Assembly (NCBI RefSeq): GCF_030386795.1
Contig: NZ_JANUQM010000012.1
Location: 62,001-126,000, forward strand
Length of the DNA: 64,000 bases
Direction: 5' to 3'
Origin: Streptomyces sp. S.PNR 29
Lineage (GTDB): Bacteria; Actinomycetota; Actinomycetes; Streptomycetales; Streptomycetaceae
The notes under the pieces were generated by a model, which saw only the letters and a list, made by a program, of their open reading frames with translations, made no database searches and was not told the DNA's origin. The position numbers and the translations under genes are program-made. The first letter of the stretch is position 1, and every line of letters begins with the position of its first letter. Positions 33,027 to 41,011 of the stretch are shown piece by piece.

Positions 33027-33695
33027 TCAGCTGTCCGCCCTGGGGCGGAAGCGCCGGTAGAGGACCGCTCCGCCCAGGACGAGCGCGGCTCCCCCCGCGA
33101 GCGCGGACAGGGCATGGTCCGCTCCCGTGTGGGCGAGGGACGCCGTGACCCGGGGCGGGGAGTGGGGGGTCGGCTCGGTGTGCGAGCGCCCCTCGGGTGG
33201 TGCGGTCGGCTTCGGCGCCGGCCGGATGGGGCGCTCGGGCCGGTCGGGGCGGTCGGGGCGGTTGCCGGAGGTGTTCGTGGACTCGTTGCCGTCGGCGGAA
33301 TTGCCGACGCCCACCCCGTTCACGCTGTTTCCGCTGACGTTCACCGGAAGGTGGACGGGGAGCTGTGCGCTGTTGCCGGAGAGCACGCCCGGCGAGTCCT
33401 CTCCGCCTCCCTGGGCGACCGCTCCGCCGGGTGCGTCCGCCCCGTTGCGCGCCTTGTCCTCGTTGGCGCACTTGTTGCCGACGGCCGGATTGAGGATGCC
33501 CGCCACGTTCACGGTGTTCCCGCACACGTTCACCGGGACGTGCACCGGGAGCTGGACGGTGTTTCCGGAGATCACCCCGGCTGAGCCGGCCGCGGTGCCG
33601 GCGGCCTCGGAGTCGGCGTACGCCGGGAACGTCACGGCCATCGCGCCCGAGGCGGCTGCGACGGCGATCACACCGTTTCGGGTAGCCCGTCTCAT
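33027..33695 (-). CDS. long chaplin with sortase anchor
   Basis: A 222-residue secreted hydrophobic surface protein of the ChpA-C type. The signal peptide ends near AYADSE. Chaplin domain 1 (about residues 37-77) has GVISGNTVQLPVHVPVNVCGNTVNVAGILNPAVGNKCAN, with both Cys residues. Domain 2 (about 103-142) has the LSGNSAQLPVHLPVNVSGNSVNGVGVGNSADGNES pattern but both Cys positions are changed (Ser and Glu). A Pro/Arg-rich wall spacer, a sortase motif LAHTG, a hydrophobic helix and a basic tail follow. Chaplins coat aerial hyphae and spores as amyloid fibres. Confidence 0.92.
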   Translation of the reverse strand: MRRATRNGVIAVAAASGAMAVTFPAYADSEAAGTAAGSAGVISGNTVQLPVHVPVNVCGNTVNVAGILNPAVGNKCANEDKARNGADAPGGAVAQGGGEDSPGVLSGNSAQLPVHLPVNVSGNSVNGVGVGNSADGNESTNTSGNRPDRPDRPERPIRPAPKPTAPPEGRSHTEPTPHSPPRVTASLAHTGADHALSALAGGAALVLGGAVLYRRFRPRADS

Positions 33696-33968
33696 AGGGT
33701 CCCTGCCTTCCAGACATGGTCGCGGGCGCTCGCCCGCACCGGGTAAAACGCAGGAGAACCATCCGAGTTATGGCTTATCCGCCTTTCACCCCATCGAGTG
33801 GCACGTTTGTCGAACGAGACACAAAGAGGCCGCATCCGGCCCGAAAGGGTCGGAGTGTAAGGCGCTCCGCACGGTCCCGCTCGTCCGGAGGCGAGCCCTC
33901 CGGACGCCGCTTATGGTGAGCGAGGACGCCGTTCCCCGGTCCGCGACGGGGCGTCCCTGGAGGCATCG

Positions 33969-35549
33969 ATGCTGGCCAAGCTGTCGTCAGAGCCCAGGCC
34001 CTCGGTCCGGCGCTGCGCGGTCACCGGTGCGGCCGGACTGGCCCTGCTGGGCGCGGGGCTGCCCGCCGTGGCGGCGGACGGCGCCGAGCCCGGTCTGGCC
34101 CGGTTCTACGGCCAGAAGGTCACGTGGTCGGCGTGCGAGACCACCGACGCACCGAAGGACCTGCAGTGCGGGAAGGTCACCGTCCCCCTGGACTACTCCA
34201 GGCCCGAGGCGGGTACGCTCGACCTGGCCCTCGCCCGTTACCGGGCGACCGGCGAGTCGAGGGGCTCCGTGCTGCTGAACTTCGGCGGGCCGGGGGGTGC
34301 CGGCGTCCCGGAGCTGGCGGCCGCCGGCAAGGACTTCCTGCCTCTCACGAACGGCTACGACGTGGTGACCTTCGACCCCCGGGGCGTCGGCAGGTCCTCC
34401 CCGGTCACCTGCGGCGAGGAACCGACCGGCGTCCTGAACGCCACGGACGGCGCCGAGAACGTCGGTCACCCGCAGGACGTGCTGCGGAAGGTGCGGAAGG
34501 CGGCCGCCGAGTGCACCGAGCACGCGGGACCGGTCCTGCCCCACATCGGCACCGTCAACGCCTCGCGCGACCTGGACGTGATGCGCCAGGCGCTCGGCGA
34601 CAAGAAGCTCAACTACCTGGGGTTCTCCTACGGAACCCGGCTCGGCGCGGTGTACGCGGCCCAGTTCCCCGACAAGGTGGGCAGGATGGTGCTGGACGGC
34701 GTGGACACGTTGACGGAGACGCTGTCCGAGCAGGCCCTGGCCGGTGCGAAGGGGCAGCAGACCGCGCTGGAGAACTTCCTCACCTGGTGCGTGGAGGACA
34801 TCGCCTGCCCGTTCGGCCAGGACGCGCGCGACGCCCGGCGGCAGGTCGTACAGCTCGTCGCCTCGCTCGACGACGAGCCGGTGCCGTCGGCCTTCGGGGA
34901 GGCGTTCACCGGCCAGGACCTGGTGGGCGCCATCGGGCAGGCGCTCTACAGCAGGAAGTTGTGGCCCTCGCTGGAGCGGGCCCTCGCACAGCTCGTCGAG
35001 GACGGGGACACCCGCGGCGTGGAGAGCTTCGCCTCCGGCGGAGTCGGGCTCCCGGTGCGGGGGAAGGGCGGCGGTCTGGTCGACGAGGAGGACGTGCCGC
35101 TCGACAATCTGCCGGCGGCGCTGATGGCGGTCAACTGTGCGGACGACCCCGACCGTCCCACCGCCGAGCAGATCACCCGTGACCTCGGCCGGCTGCGCGC
35201 CGCGTACGAGAAGGCGTCGCCGGTGTTCGGCCGGTACCGGCTCATCCAGGTCCTGATGTGTTACGGCCGCCCCAGGGGCACCGACTTCATCCGGGAAGAG
35301 GTGAAGAACGTCGACACGCCGAAGATGCTCCTCGTCGGCACCCGCGGCGACCCGGCGACGCCGTACCGGTGGACGGTGGAGACCGCCGAGCGGCTCGGCT
35401 CGTCGGCGGTGGTGCTCGACAACAAGGGCGAGGGGCACACCGGGTACGCCTCCTCCAAGTGCGTGCACCGCAAGGTCGACGCCTTCCTGCTGTTCGGCAC
35501 CCTGCCGCCGAACGGCAGCTCCTGCGGCTCGGAGGACGACGGCGACTGA
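33969..35549 (+). CDS. exported tripeptidyl-aminopeptidase-like alpha/beta hydrolase
   Basis: A 526-residue secreted serine hydrolase. The signal segment CAVTGAAGLALLGAGLPAVAA is cleaved near residue 35. The alpha/beta-hydrolase triad is Ser in GFSYGTRLGAVYA, Asp in GTRGDPATPYRWT and His in NKGEGHTGY; GGPGGAG is the oxyanion region. This matches the streptomycete SlpD/SlpE and Tap-type aminopeptidases that remove tripeptides from extracellular substrates. A basic pair precedes the signal core (VRRCAVTG), so Tat export is possible. It is divergent from the chaplin gene across 273 bases. Confidence 0.9.
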   Translation: MLAKLSSEPRPSVRRCAVTGAAGLALLGAGLPAVAADGAEPGLARFYGQKVTWSACETTDAPKDLQCGKVTVPLDYSRPEAGTLDLALARYRATGESRGSVLLNFGGPGGAGVPELAAAGKDFLPLTNGYDVVTFDPRGVGRSSPVTCGEEPTGVLNATDGAENVGHPQDVLRKVRKAAAECTEHAGPVLPHIGTVNASRDLDVMRQALGDKKLNYLGFSYGTRLGAVYAAQFPDKVGRMVLDGVDTLTETLSEQALAGAKGQQTALENFLTWCVEDIACPFGQDARDARRQVVQLVASLDDEPVPSAFGEAFTGQDLVGAIGQALYSRKLWPSLERALAQLVEDGDTRGVESFASGGVGLPVRGKGGGLVDEEDVPLDNLPAALMAVNCADDPDRPTAEQITRDLGRLRAAYEKASPVFGRYRLIQVLMCYGRPRGTDFIREEVKNVDTPKMLLVGTRGDPATPYRWTVETAERLGSSAVVLDNKGEGHTGYASSKCVHRKVDAFLLFGTLPPNGSSCGSEDDGD

Positions 35550-35567
35550 GGGGGCGACGGCGGCCGG

Positions 35568-35595
35568 TGCGGGGAGCCGACGCGCCCCCCGCACT
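35568..35595. terminator. bidirectional hairpin between hydrolase and asnB
   Basis: Perfect 8-base stem GTGCGGGG/CCCCGCAC with a 12-base loop, between two convergent genes 57 bases apart. No T-run follows, as is common for Streptomyces terminators. Confidence 0.55.
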
Positions 35596-35605
35596 CCTGA
35601 GCGGC

Positions 35606-37447
35606 TCAGTCGAGTGAGATCTCCGGCGTGTAGAGGTCCATCCACAGCGCCAGGTCCAGGGTCCGTTCCAGGCCGCGCCGTGCGGCCTGGGTGCTCACCG
35701 GGGTGTCGCGGTGCGCAGCCCGCCGGACCCGTTCCCGGTCGACGAGGTCGAAGACCGGGTGGCCGGAGCGGGCGAGGAGGTCCCTGGCCTGCTCCTGGAG
35801 GGCGGCCGCGTACGCGGGGTCCTGCGTGGACGGGTAGGGGCTCTTGACCCTGTCGTACACGGACTTCGGGATCAGGTCCGCGGTCGCCTCCCTGAGCAGG
35901 CTCTTCTCCCGGCCGTCGAAGGACTTCAGCGCCCACGGCGTGTTGTAGACGTACTCGACGAGCCGGTGGTCGCAGAACGGCACGCGGACCTCCAGGCCGA
36001 CGGCCATGCTCGCGCGGTCCTTGCGGTCGAGCAGGATCCGTACGAACCGGGTCAGGTGGAGGGGGCAGATCTGCCGCATCCGGTACTCGAAGTCGCTCTC
36101 GCCGTCGAGGCGCCGGATGTCCGAGACGGCGGTGCGGTAGCCGTCGGCCACGTACGACTCCAGGTCCAGGGCCTTGGTCAGGTCCGGGCGCAGTACCTCG
36201 GCGTCCTCGCCGAAGTCCCGGCCGAACCGCACCAGCCAGGGGAAGGTGTCGGCGCTGCGGGCCTCCTCGTCGAAGAACTGCAGGTAGCCGCCGAAGACCT
36301 CGTCGGCGGACTCGCCGGACAGGGCGACCGTGGAGTGCTCCCGGATGGCCTTGAACAGCAGGTACAGGGAGGCGTCCATGTCACCGAGGCCCGCGGGCAG
36401 GTCCCGGGCGCGGATCACCTTGGCCCGTACGTCCGGGTCGGCGAGGGCGTGCGCGTCCAGCACGATGTCCTGGTGGTCGGTGCCGGCGGTGCGGGCCACG
36501 TCGTGCACGAAGGGCGTGTCGGGGGTGCCGCGCAGTTCGTCGGCGACGAAGTTCTCGGCCTGTCCGAGGAAGTCGACGGCGAAGCTGCGGACCTTCTCGC
36601 CGTGCTCGGCCAGCTGCCGGGCGGCGAGCGCGGTCATGGCGGAGGAGTCGAGCCCGCCGGAGAGCAGGGTGCAGCGCGGCACGTCCGCGACGAGCTGGCG
36701 GCGCACGATGTCGTCGAGGAGCGAGCGCACCCGCGCCACGGTGGCATCCCGGTCGTCGGTGTGGGGGCGGGTCCGAAGCTCCCAGTAGGCGCGGCGGTGC
36801 ACGCCCGAGCGGTCGACGGTGACGACGGTCCCGGGCTCCACCTCGCGCATGCCGTCCCACACGGCGTGTCCCGGCGCCTTGATCATGGTGAACAGCTCGC
36901 GCAGGCCGTCCAGCCGCACCCGGCGGCGGGCCAGGGGGTTGGCGAGGATCGCCTTGGGCTCGGAGCCGAAGAGGACGCCGTCGGAGGTCGGGTGGTAGTA
37001 GAAGGGCTTGATGCCCATCCGGTCGCGGACCATGACGAGCTTGTCCGCGCGGCCGTCCCAGACCGCGAAGGCGTACATGCCGTTGAGGCGCTCAGCGAGC
37101 GCGTCGCCCCATTCGAGGTAGCCGCGCAGGACGACCTCGGTGTCGGAGTCGGTCGTGAAGCGGTGGCCACGCCCGGAGAGCTCGCGGCGCAGCTCGGTGA
37201 AGTTGTAGGCCTCCCCCGAGTACACGAGGGCGACCGTCCCGTGCGGGGTGTCGGCGGTCATCGGCTGACGGCCCCCCGGCAGGTCGATGATCGCGAGCCT
37301 GCGGTGCCCGAGGCCCGCGGGTCCCTCGGCCCAGGTGCCGCGGTCGTCCGGGCCGCGGCAGGCCATCGTCTCGGTCATCGCATCCAGTGTCGCGGCCTCG
37401 GCGCGCAGGTCACGGTCGAAGGAGACCCAGCCGGTGATGCCGCACAT
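35606..37447 (-). CDS. asnB: glutamine-hydrolysing asparagine synthetase
   Basis: A 613-residue two-domain enzyme that makes asparagine from aspartate, ATP and glutamine. The N-terminal class II glutaminase domain begins MCGITGWVSF with the nucleophilic Cys2 and includes GLGHRRLAIIDL and YNFTELR. The C-terminal synthetase domain carries the PP-loop LLSGGLDSSAMTALAAR (about residue 262) and the LSGESADEVFGGY segment. Length and motifs are complete. It stands alone. A 20-base inverted repeat at about 100 bases upstream is a candidate control site. A specialised role (for example in a peptide pathway) has no support here. Confidence 0.95.
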   Translation of the reverse strand: MCGITGWVSFDRDLRAEAATLDAMTETMACRGPDDRGTWAEGPAGLGHRRLAIIDLPGGRQPMTADTPHGTVALVYSGEAYNFTELRRELSGRGHRFTTDSDTEVVLRGYLEWGDALAERLNGMYAFAVWDGRADKLVMVRDRMGIKPFYYHPTSDGVLFGSEPKAILANPLARRRVRLDGLRELFTMIKAPGHAVWDGMREVEPGTVVTVDRSGVHRRAYWELRTRPHTDDRDATVARVRSLLDDIVRRQLVADVPRCTLLSGGLDSSAMTALAARQLAEHGEKVRSFAVDFLGQAENFVADELRGTPDTPFVHDVARTAGTDHQDIVLDAHALADPDVRAKVIRARDLPAGLGDMDASLYLLFKAIREHSTVALSGESADEVFGGYLQFFDEEARSADTFPWLVRFGRDFGEDAEVLRPDLTKALDLESYVADGYRTAVSDIRRLDGESDFEYRMRQICPLHLTRFVRILLDRKDRASMAVGLEVRVPFCDHRLVEYVYNTPWALKSFDGREKSLLREATADLIPKSVYDRVKSPYPSTQDPAYAAALQEQARDLLARSGHPVFDLVDRERVRRAAHRDTPVSTQAARRGLERTLDLALWMDLYTPEISLD

Positions 37448-37545
37448 GCTCTACCTCCTGCATTCCTGTCCGTGCGAAAGCGCGCTCACCTGCGGCTCTG
37501 CGGGCGGGGGCAGCACTTCGCCGAACAAGTTGTATCTACCATCTA

Positions 37546-37565
37546 TATGACGAGCGTGCGTCATA
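37546..37565. promoter_or_regulatory. inverted repeat upstream of asnB
   Basis: TATGACG-N6-CGTCATA, a perfect 7-base inverted repeat, begins 99 bases upstream of the asnB ATG in one of the few AT-rich patches of the region. Likely an operator; the cognate regulator is unknown. Confidence 0.45.
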
Positions 37566-37672
37566 CACGGCGGGCCGGTCAACGCGGATCGCACGCACAC
37601 GGCTCCGCCACCCCCGCACTTTCAGCCGGGCTTTGCACATGCGATACCGCTGAACCGCTCTCTCCCGGGGGA

Positions 37673-38029
37673 TCACCGTGGGGAATCAGCCAACGGCAAA
37701 GACTTCCTCAACTTCCGGGCGACCCGTTCGGCATCGGAGTGGGAGACGGCGAGCCGGGCGAACGGGACCGGCCGCCACAGATCCACGAGCACGACGGGCA
37801 CGCCCACCCGTACGGCGGCGAAGTCCCGGCCCTGCGGATGATGCCGCTCCCCCACGCGACCCCGGCCCGAGCACGGCGTCCCTCGCAGAGCACGCCACCA
37901 GTCCGGCTCGACCCGCACGTCCTTCACGTCCGCGAGAGGGACCCGCACCTCGCGGCGCCGGGCCCGCAGCCGCTCCCGCCACGTCAGACGGACGACGACG
38001 TCCTTCCCGGTCACGTCGAGACGTGCCAT
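37673..38029 (-). CDS. small PH-like domain protein
   Basis: A 118-residue basic protein starting MARLDVTGKDVVVRLTWRERLRARRREVRVPLADVKDVRVEPDWWRALRG. Alternating strands and the closing C-terminal helix (SHSDAERVARKLRKSL) resemble a bacterial PH-like fold. Actinobacterial relatives are annotated as hypothetical. It is divergent from the baeRF gene, 96 bases apart. The start is the family-typical ATG. Function unknown. Confidence 0.7.
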   Translation of the reverse strand: MARLDVTGKDVVVRLTWRERLRARRREVRVPLADVKDVRVEPDWWRALRGTPCSGRGRVGERHHPQGRDFAAVRVGVPVVLVDLWRPVPFARLAVSHSDAERVARKLRKSLPLADSPR

Positions 38030-38125
38030 CGCACGACACCTCCTCCGCAACCTCGACCCCCGGAACAGCCTCCTTGGCGAATTACCCCAAATGCCCGACA
38101 CGCGAATCGGTTCTATCGTGCTGAC

Positions 38126-39220
38126 ATGGAGCACGATCTCAGCCCCGCGACCCTCGCCGAGCTACGGCGCCCCCGCCCCTATCCCGCGGTGTCCGTACTG
38201 ACGCCGACACACCGCCGCGAGCCCTACAACGCCCAGGACGCCGTCCGGCTGCGCAATGTGGTGACCGAGGCGAAGAGGCAACTGGAGGCCGATCCCGCGG
38301 TCACCCGGGACCGGCGCGTCGAGGTCGCCCGGCAGCTCGACCGGGCCCTCGCCGAGGTCGACCTGACGCACGCCGAGGACGGCCTGCTGATCTTCGCGGC
38401 CCCGGGCGAGCACCAGGTGTGGACGATCGCCCGCAGCGTGCCCGAGCGCGTGGTGCTCGCGGACACCTTCCTGACCCGCAACCTGGTCGCCGCGCAGGCC
38501 GCCGAGCGCCCGTTCTGGGTGCTGTCGGTCGCCGCCGACCGCGTCACGCTGTGGAGCGGCGGCGTGGACCGCGTCGTCGAGGACCACACCGGCGGCTTCC
38601 CGCTGACCAGACGCGCCGAGAACTTCGACCCCGAGCGCCGGGAGCGGATCGGTGACGTGCGGAGCACCTTCCGCGACGAGGGCATCCGTCACTTCCTGCG
38701 CGAGGCCGACATCGCGATGACCGCCGTCCTGCGCGAGCATCCGCGGCCGATGTACATCACCGGCAAGCCGGCCGCGCTGACCGCGCTGGAGGAGGTCGGC
38801 GGCATCGCCAAACGCGCGGTGCACGTCCCGCACGGCGGGCTGGCGCACGGCTCCCCCGAGGCCGTGTGGCAGGCGGTGCAGCCGGTCGTCGCCGCCGAGG
38901 AGCGCAGGTCGGCCGACGACGTGACACGGGAACTCACCTCGGCCCGCGGGCGCAGGGACTTCGCCGCCGGTGTCGACGAGCTGTGGCAGAGCGCCCGGGC
39001 GGGCCGCGTCCGGCTGCTGGCGGTCGAGGAGAACTACCGGGTGACGGTGCGCGACGCCGGTGACCATCTGCTGCCGGCCGAGAGCGGCGATCTCGACGCC
39101 CATGAGGACATCGTGGACGAGATCGTCGAGCAGTGCCTGGAGACCGGCGCCGACGTCCGCTTCGTACCGGACGGCACGCTGGGAGAAGCGAGCGGAATCG
39201 CGGGGGTGCTGCGGTACTGA
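38126..39220 (+). CDS. baeRF-family protein (bacterial eRF1/Pelota-like fold)
   Basis: A 364-residue protein. The opening LAELRRPRPYPAVSVLTPTHRREPYNAQDAVRLRNVV and the segments LIFAAPGEHQVWTIARSVPERVVLADTF and RPMYITGKPAALTAL match, to my recognition, the baeRF3 group of bacterial homologues of archaeo-eukaryotic release factor 1. By family analogy it may act on stalled or stress-altered ribosomes. No GGQ motif is visible, so peptide release cannot be assumed. The reading frame also runs open upstream through asnB antisense, which is not coding. Confidence 0.65.
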   Translation: MEHDLSPATLAELRRPRPYPAVSVLTPTHRREPYNAQDAVRLRNVVTEAKRQLEADPAVTRDRRVEVARQLDRALAEVDLTHAEDGLLIFAAPGEHQVWTIARSVPERVVLADTFLTRNLVAAQAAERPFWVLSVAADRVTLWSGGVDRVVEDHTGGFPLTRRAENFDPERRERIGDVRSTFRDEGIRHFLREADIAMTAVLREHPRPMYITGKPAALTALEEVGGIAKRAVHVPHGGLAHGSPEAVWQAVQPVVAAEERRSADDVTRELTSARGRRDFAAGVDELWQSARAGRVRLLAVEENYRVTVRDAGDHLLPAESGDLDAHEDIVDEIVEQCLETGADVRFVPDGTLGEASGIAGVLRY

Positions 39221-39538
39221 TCCCCCACTGAACCCGTCGGCCACTCTCCCCGCTCCAGCCCTCGCCGCCCCCATGGAACACAAAGGCGTCGAACACCAGA
39301 ATGGAATGCCCCGAGCCGCCCCGCCGTTCCGTCAAGTAACGTAGAGGGCCTACGTGTTGACCTCTCACGGACGTACGCCATCCATGCGCCGGAATCACTC
39401 CGTGAAGACTGTGGCATATGCCAGAAGCACCACCGTATCGTGTGGTGCCAAATCCCTTACAGGCCGTCGCGGGCTGTGCAACAGTCGTAACGGTCCTTCC
39501 GTCAGCCTTGGTCGTACCGTCCCGCATCGGAGTGCGTC
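39221..39538. promoter_or_regulatory. palindrome-rich leader of the PP2C gene
   Basis: The 318-base region has no gene. Three inverted repeats lie in 110 bases: ACGTAG-N5-CTACGT at 39339-39355, the perfect 12-base palindrome TGGCATATGCCA at 39412-39423, and GCACCAC-N8-GTGGTGC at 39427-39448. They precede the phosphatase ATG by 91-200 bases. The last could form an RNA hairpin. Probably a multi-input promoter; binding proteins are unknown. Confidence 0.5.
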
Positions 39539-40951
39539 ATGCCGTCCCATCTGTCTGCGGACCACCCAGCCGCCCAGCCGCCAGGGCGCGGTTCGGTCGA
39601 CGCGCTGATCTCGCAGGCCCGGCGGCTCAAGGGCGACGTGGACGCCGTCCGGCGCGACACGCAGGGTGACGGATCGGACCCCCAGGAAAGGTGGCAGCGC
39701 GCACTGTACGACCTCGCACTGCACCAACTCAACGACCTCGACGAGCACTTGGCACAGTTGCGGGACGGACCGCTGCCCGTGCCCGCGGCTCCTGAGGCGC
39801 CGGCCGCCGCGCCCCGCCCGGGCTCGCTGCTCAGCCGCGTCGGCAGCGCGGAGTGGAACCTGCTGACGGACGAGGCCAGCTGGTCCGGGGAGCTGTACCA
39901 CATCCTCGGTCGCGACCCCGCCGCTCCCGCGCTCACCCTCGACGAGCTGCCGTCCCTGGTACTCGCCGAGGACCGGCCGAAGCTGACGGCGATGGTCACG
40001 GACTGTCTCGTCGACGCCCGGCCCATCGACGGGGAGTTCCACATCGTGCGCCCGGACGGCGAGGTGCGGACCGTGCACATGATGGGCGAACCCGTGATCG
40101 ACACGGACGGCAGCACCGCCTCCATGTGGGCGGTCCTGCGGGACGTGAGCGAACTGCGCCGCAGTCAGCTGGCGGTGAGCGAGACCCGTGACTCGCTCCA
40201 CCGCCACGAGCACCGCGCGCAGACCGAGCACCGGGTCGCGGTCGAGTTGCAGGAGGCCGTGCTGCCGCCCTGGCGCGGCTCCCTGCGGCTCCCGCGCCAG
40301 GGACGCCAGAGCCTGGACCTCGCCGCCCACTACCTGCCGTCGTCGACGAACACGCTGATCGGCGGTGACTGGTACGACGCCCTCGAACTCACCGACGGCG
40401 AGACACTGCTCAGCGTCGGCGACCTGACCGGGCACGGCATCGCCGTGACGTCGGGCATGGCGATGCTGCTGGGCGCCGTGCGCGGGATGGCGATGGCGGG
40501 CTCCCAGCCCGGGCAGGTGATGTCCTGGCTCAACCAGTTACTCGACGCCACCGTCCAGCCGGCCCTGGGCAGCGCCGTGTGCGGCCGCTACCGCCCCAGC
40601 AGCCGCACCCTGGTGTGGGCACAGGCCGGACACCCCGCCCCACTGCTGTTCCGCAACGGGACGGGGCGCAGGCTGCACGCACCGGACGGCGTCCTGCTCG
40701 GCACCACCTCGGGTGCCGTCTACGGGCAGGCCGAAGAGATGCTTGAGGTGGGCGACCTGCTGCTCCTGCACACCGACGGACTGGTGCCGCAGCACACGGG
40801 GACAGCGGCCGTGAACCGCCTCCTCGACCTCGCCCCGCGGTTCGCCGAGGGGTACACCGCACAGGACTGCGTGCGGACCGTGGTGGAGGAGTTCGGCGAG
40901 ACCGAGCGCGAGGACGACGCCTGCGTGCTCATCGCCAGGGTGATGCCGTGA
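39539..40951 (+). CDS. PAS-PP2C (SpoIIE/RsbU-type) serine phosphatase with TTA codon
   Basis: A 470-residue cytoplasmic phosphatase. After a Pro/Ala-rich N-terminus comes a PAS-type sensor (about residues 100-210, SAEWNLLTDEASWSGELYHILGRD ... GEFHIVRPDGEVRTVHMMGEPV), then a coiled region. The SpoIIE-type PP2C domain runs from about residue 235. The metal-binding acids are in NTLIGGDWYDALEL, SVGDLTGHG and EREDDACVLIARV. Such enzymes dephosphorylate anti-anti-sigma factors to free SigB-group sigma factors. Leu334 is encoded by TTA, so bldA should gate its translation. It converges on the nsd-type regulator. Confidence 0.9.
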   Translation: MPSHLSADHPAAQPPGRGSVDALISQARRLKGDVDAVRRDTQGDGSDPQERWQRALYDLALHQLNDLDEHLAQLRDGPLPVPAAPEAPAAAPRPGSLLSRVGSAEWNLLTDEASWSGELYHILGRDPAAPALTLDELPSLVLAEDRPKLTAMVTDCLVDARPIDGEFHIVRPDGEVRTVHMMGEPVIDTDGSTASMWAVLRDVSELRRSQLAVSETRDSLHRHEHRAQTEHRVAVELQEAVLPPWRGSLRLPRQGRQSLDLAAHYLPSSTNTLIGGDWYDALELTDGETLLSVGDLTGHGIAVTSGMAMLLGAVRGMAMAGSQPGQVMSWLNQLLDATVQPALGSAVCGRYRPSSRTLVWAQAGHPAPLLFRNGTGRRLHAPDGVLLGTTSGAVYGQAEEMLEVGDLLLLHTDGLVPQHTGTAAVNRLLDLAPRFAEGYTAQDCVRTVVEEFGETEREDDACVLIARVMP

Positions 40952-40969
40952 GCGATGTCCTGAGAATGC

Positions 40970-41011
40970 CGGCACAAACCCCCTGTGCCTGGGCACAACC
41001 CCCTACGCCTG
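40970..41011. repeat. tandem imperfect direct repeat at the PP2C/nsd junction
   Basis: Two adjacent copies, 22 and 20 bases, share GGCACAA(A)CCCCC and end in GCCTG. The second covers the stop of the nsd-type gene. Between them TGTGCC-TG-GGCACA (40984-40997) forms a short hairpin. It may serve as the terminator for both convergent genes. Confidence 0.5.

Noticed and set aside
35711..38125. A long open frame upstream of and in frame with the baeRF gene
   Set aside because: It is antisense to asnB. The real protein begins at 38126 with a recognised family start.
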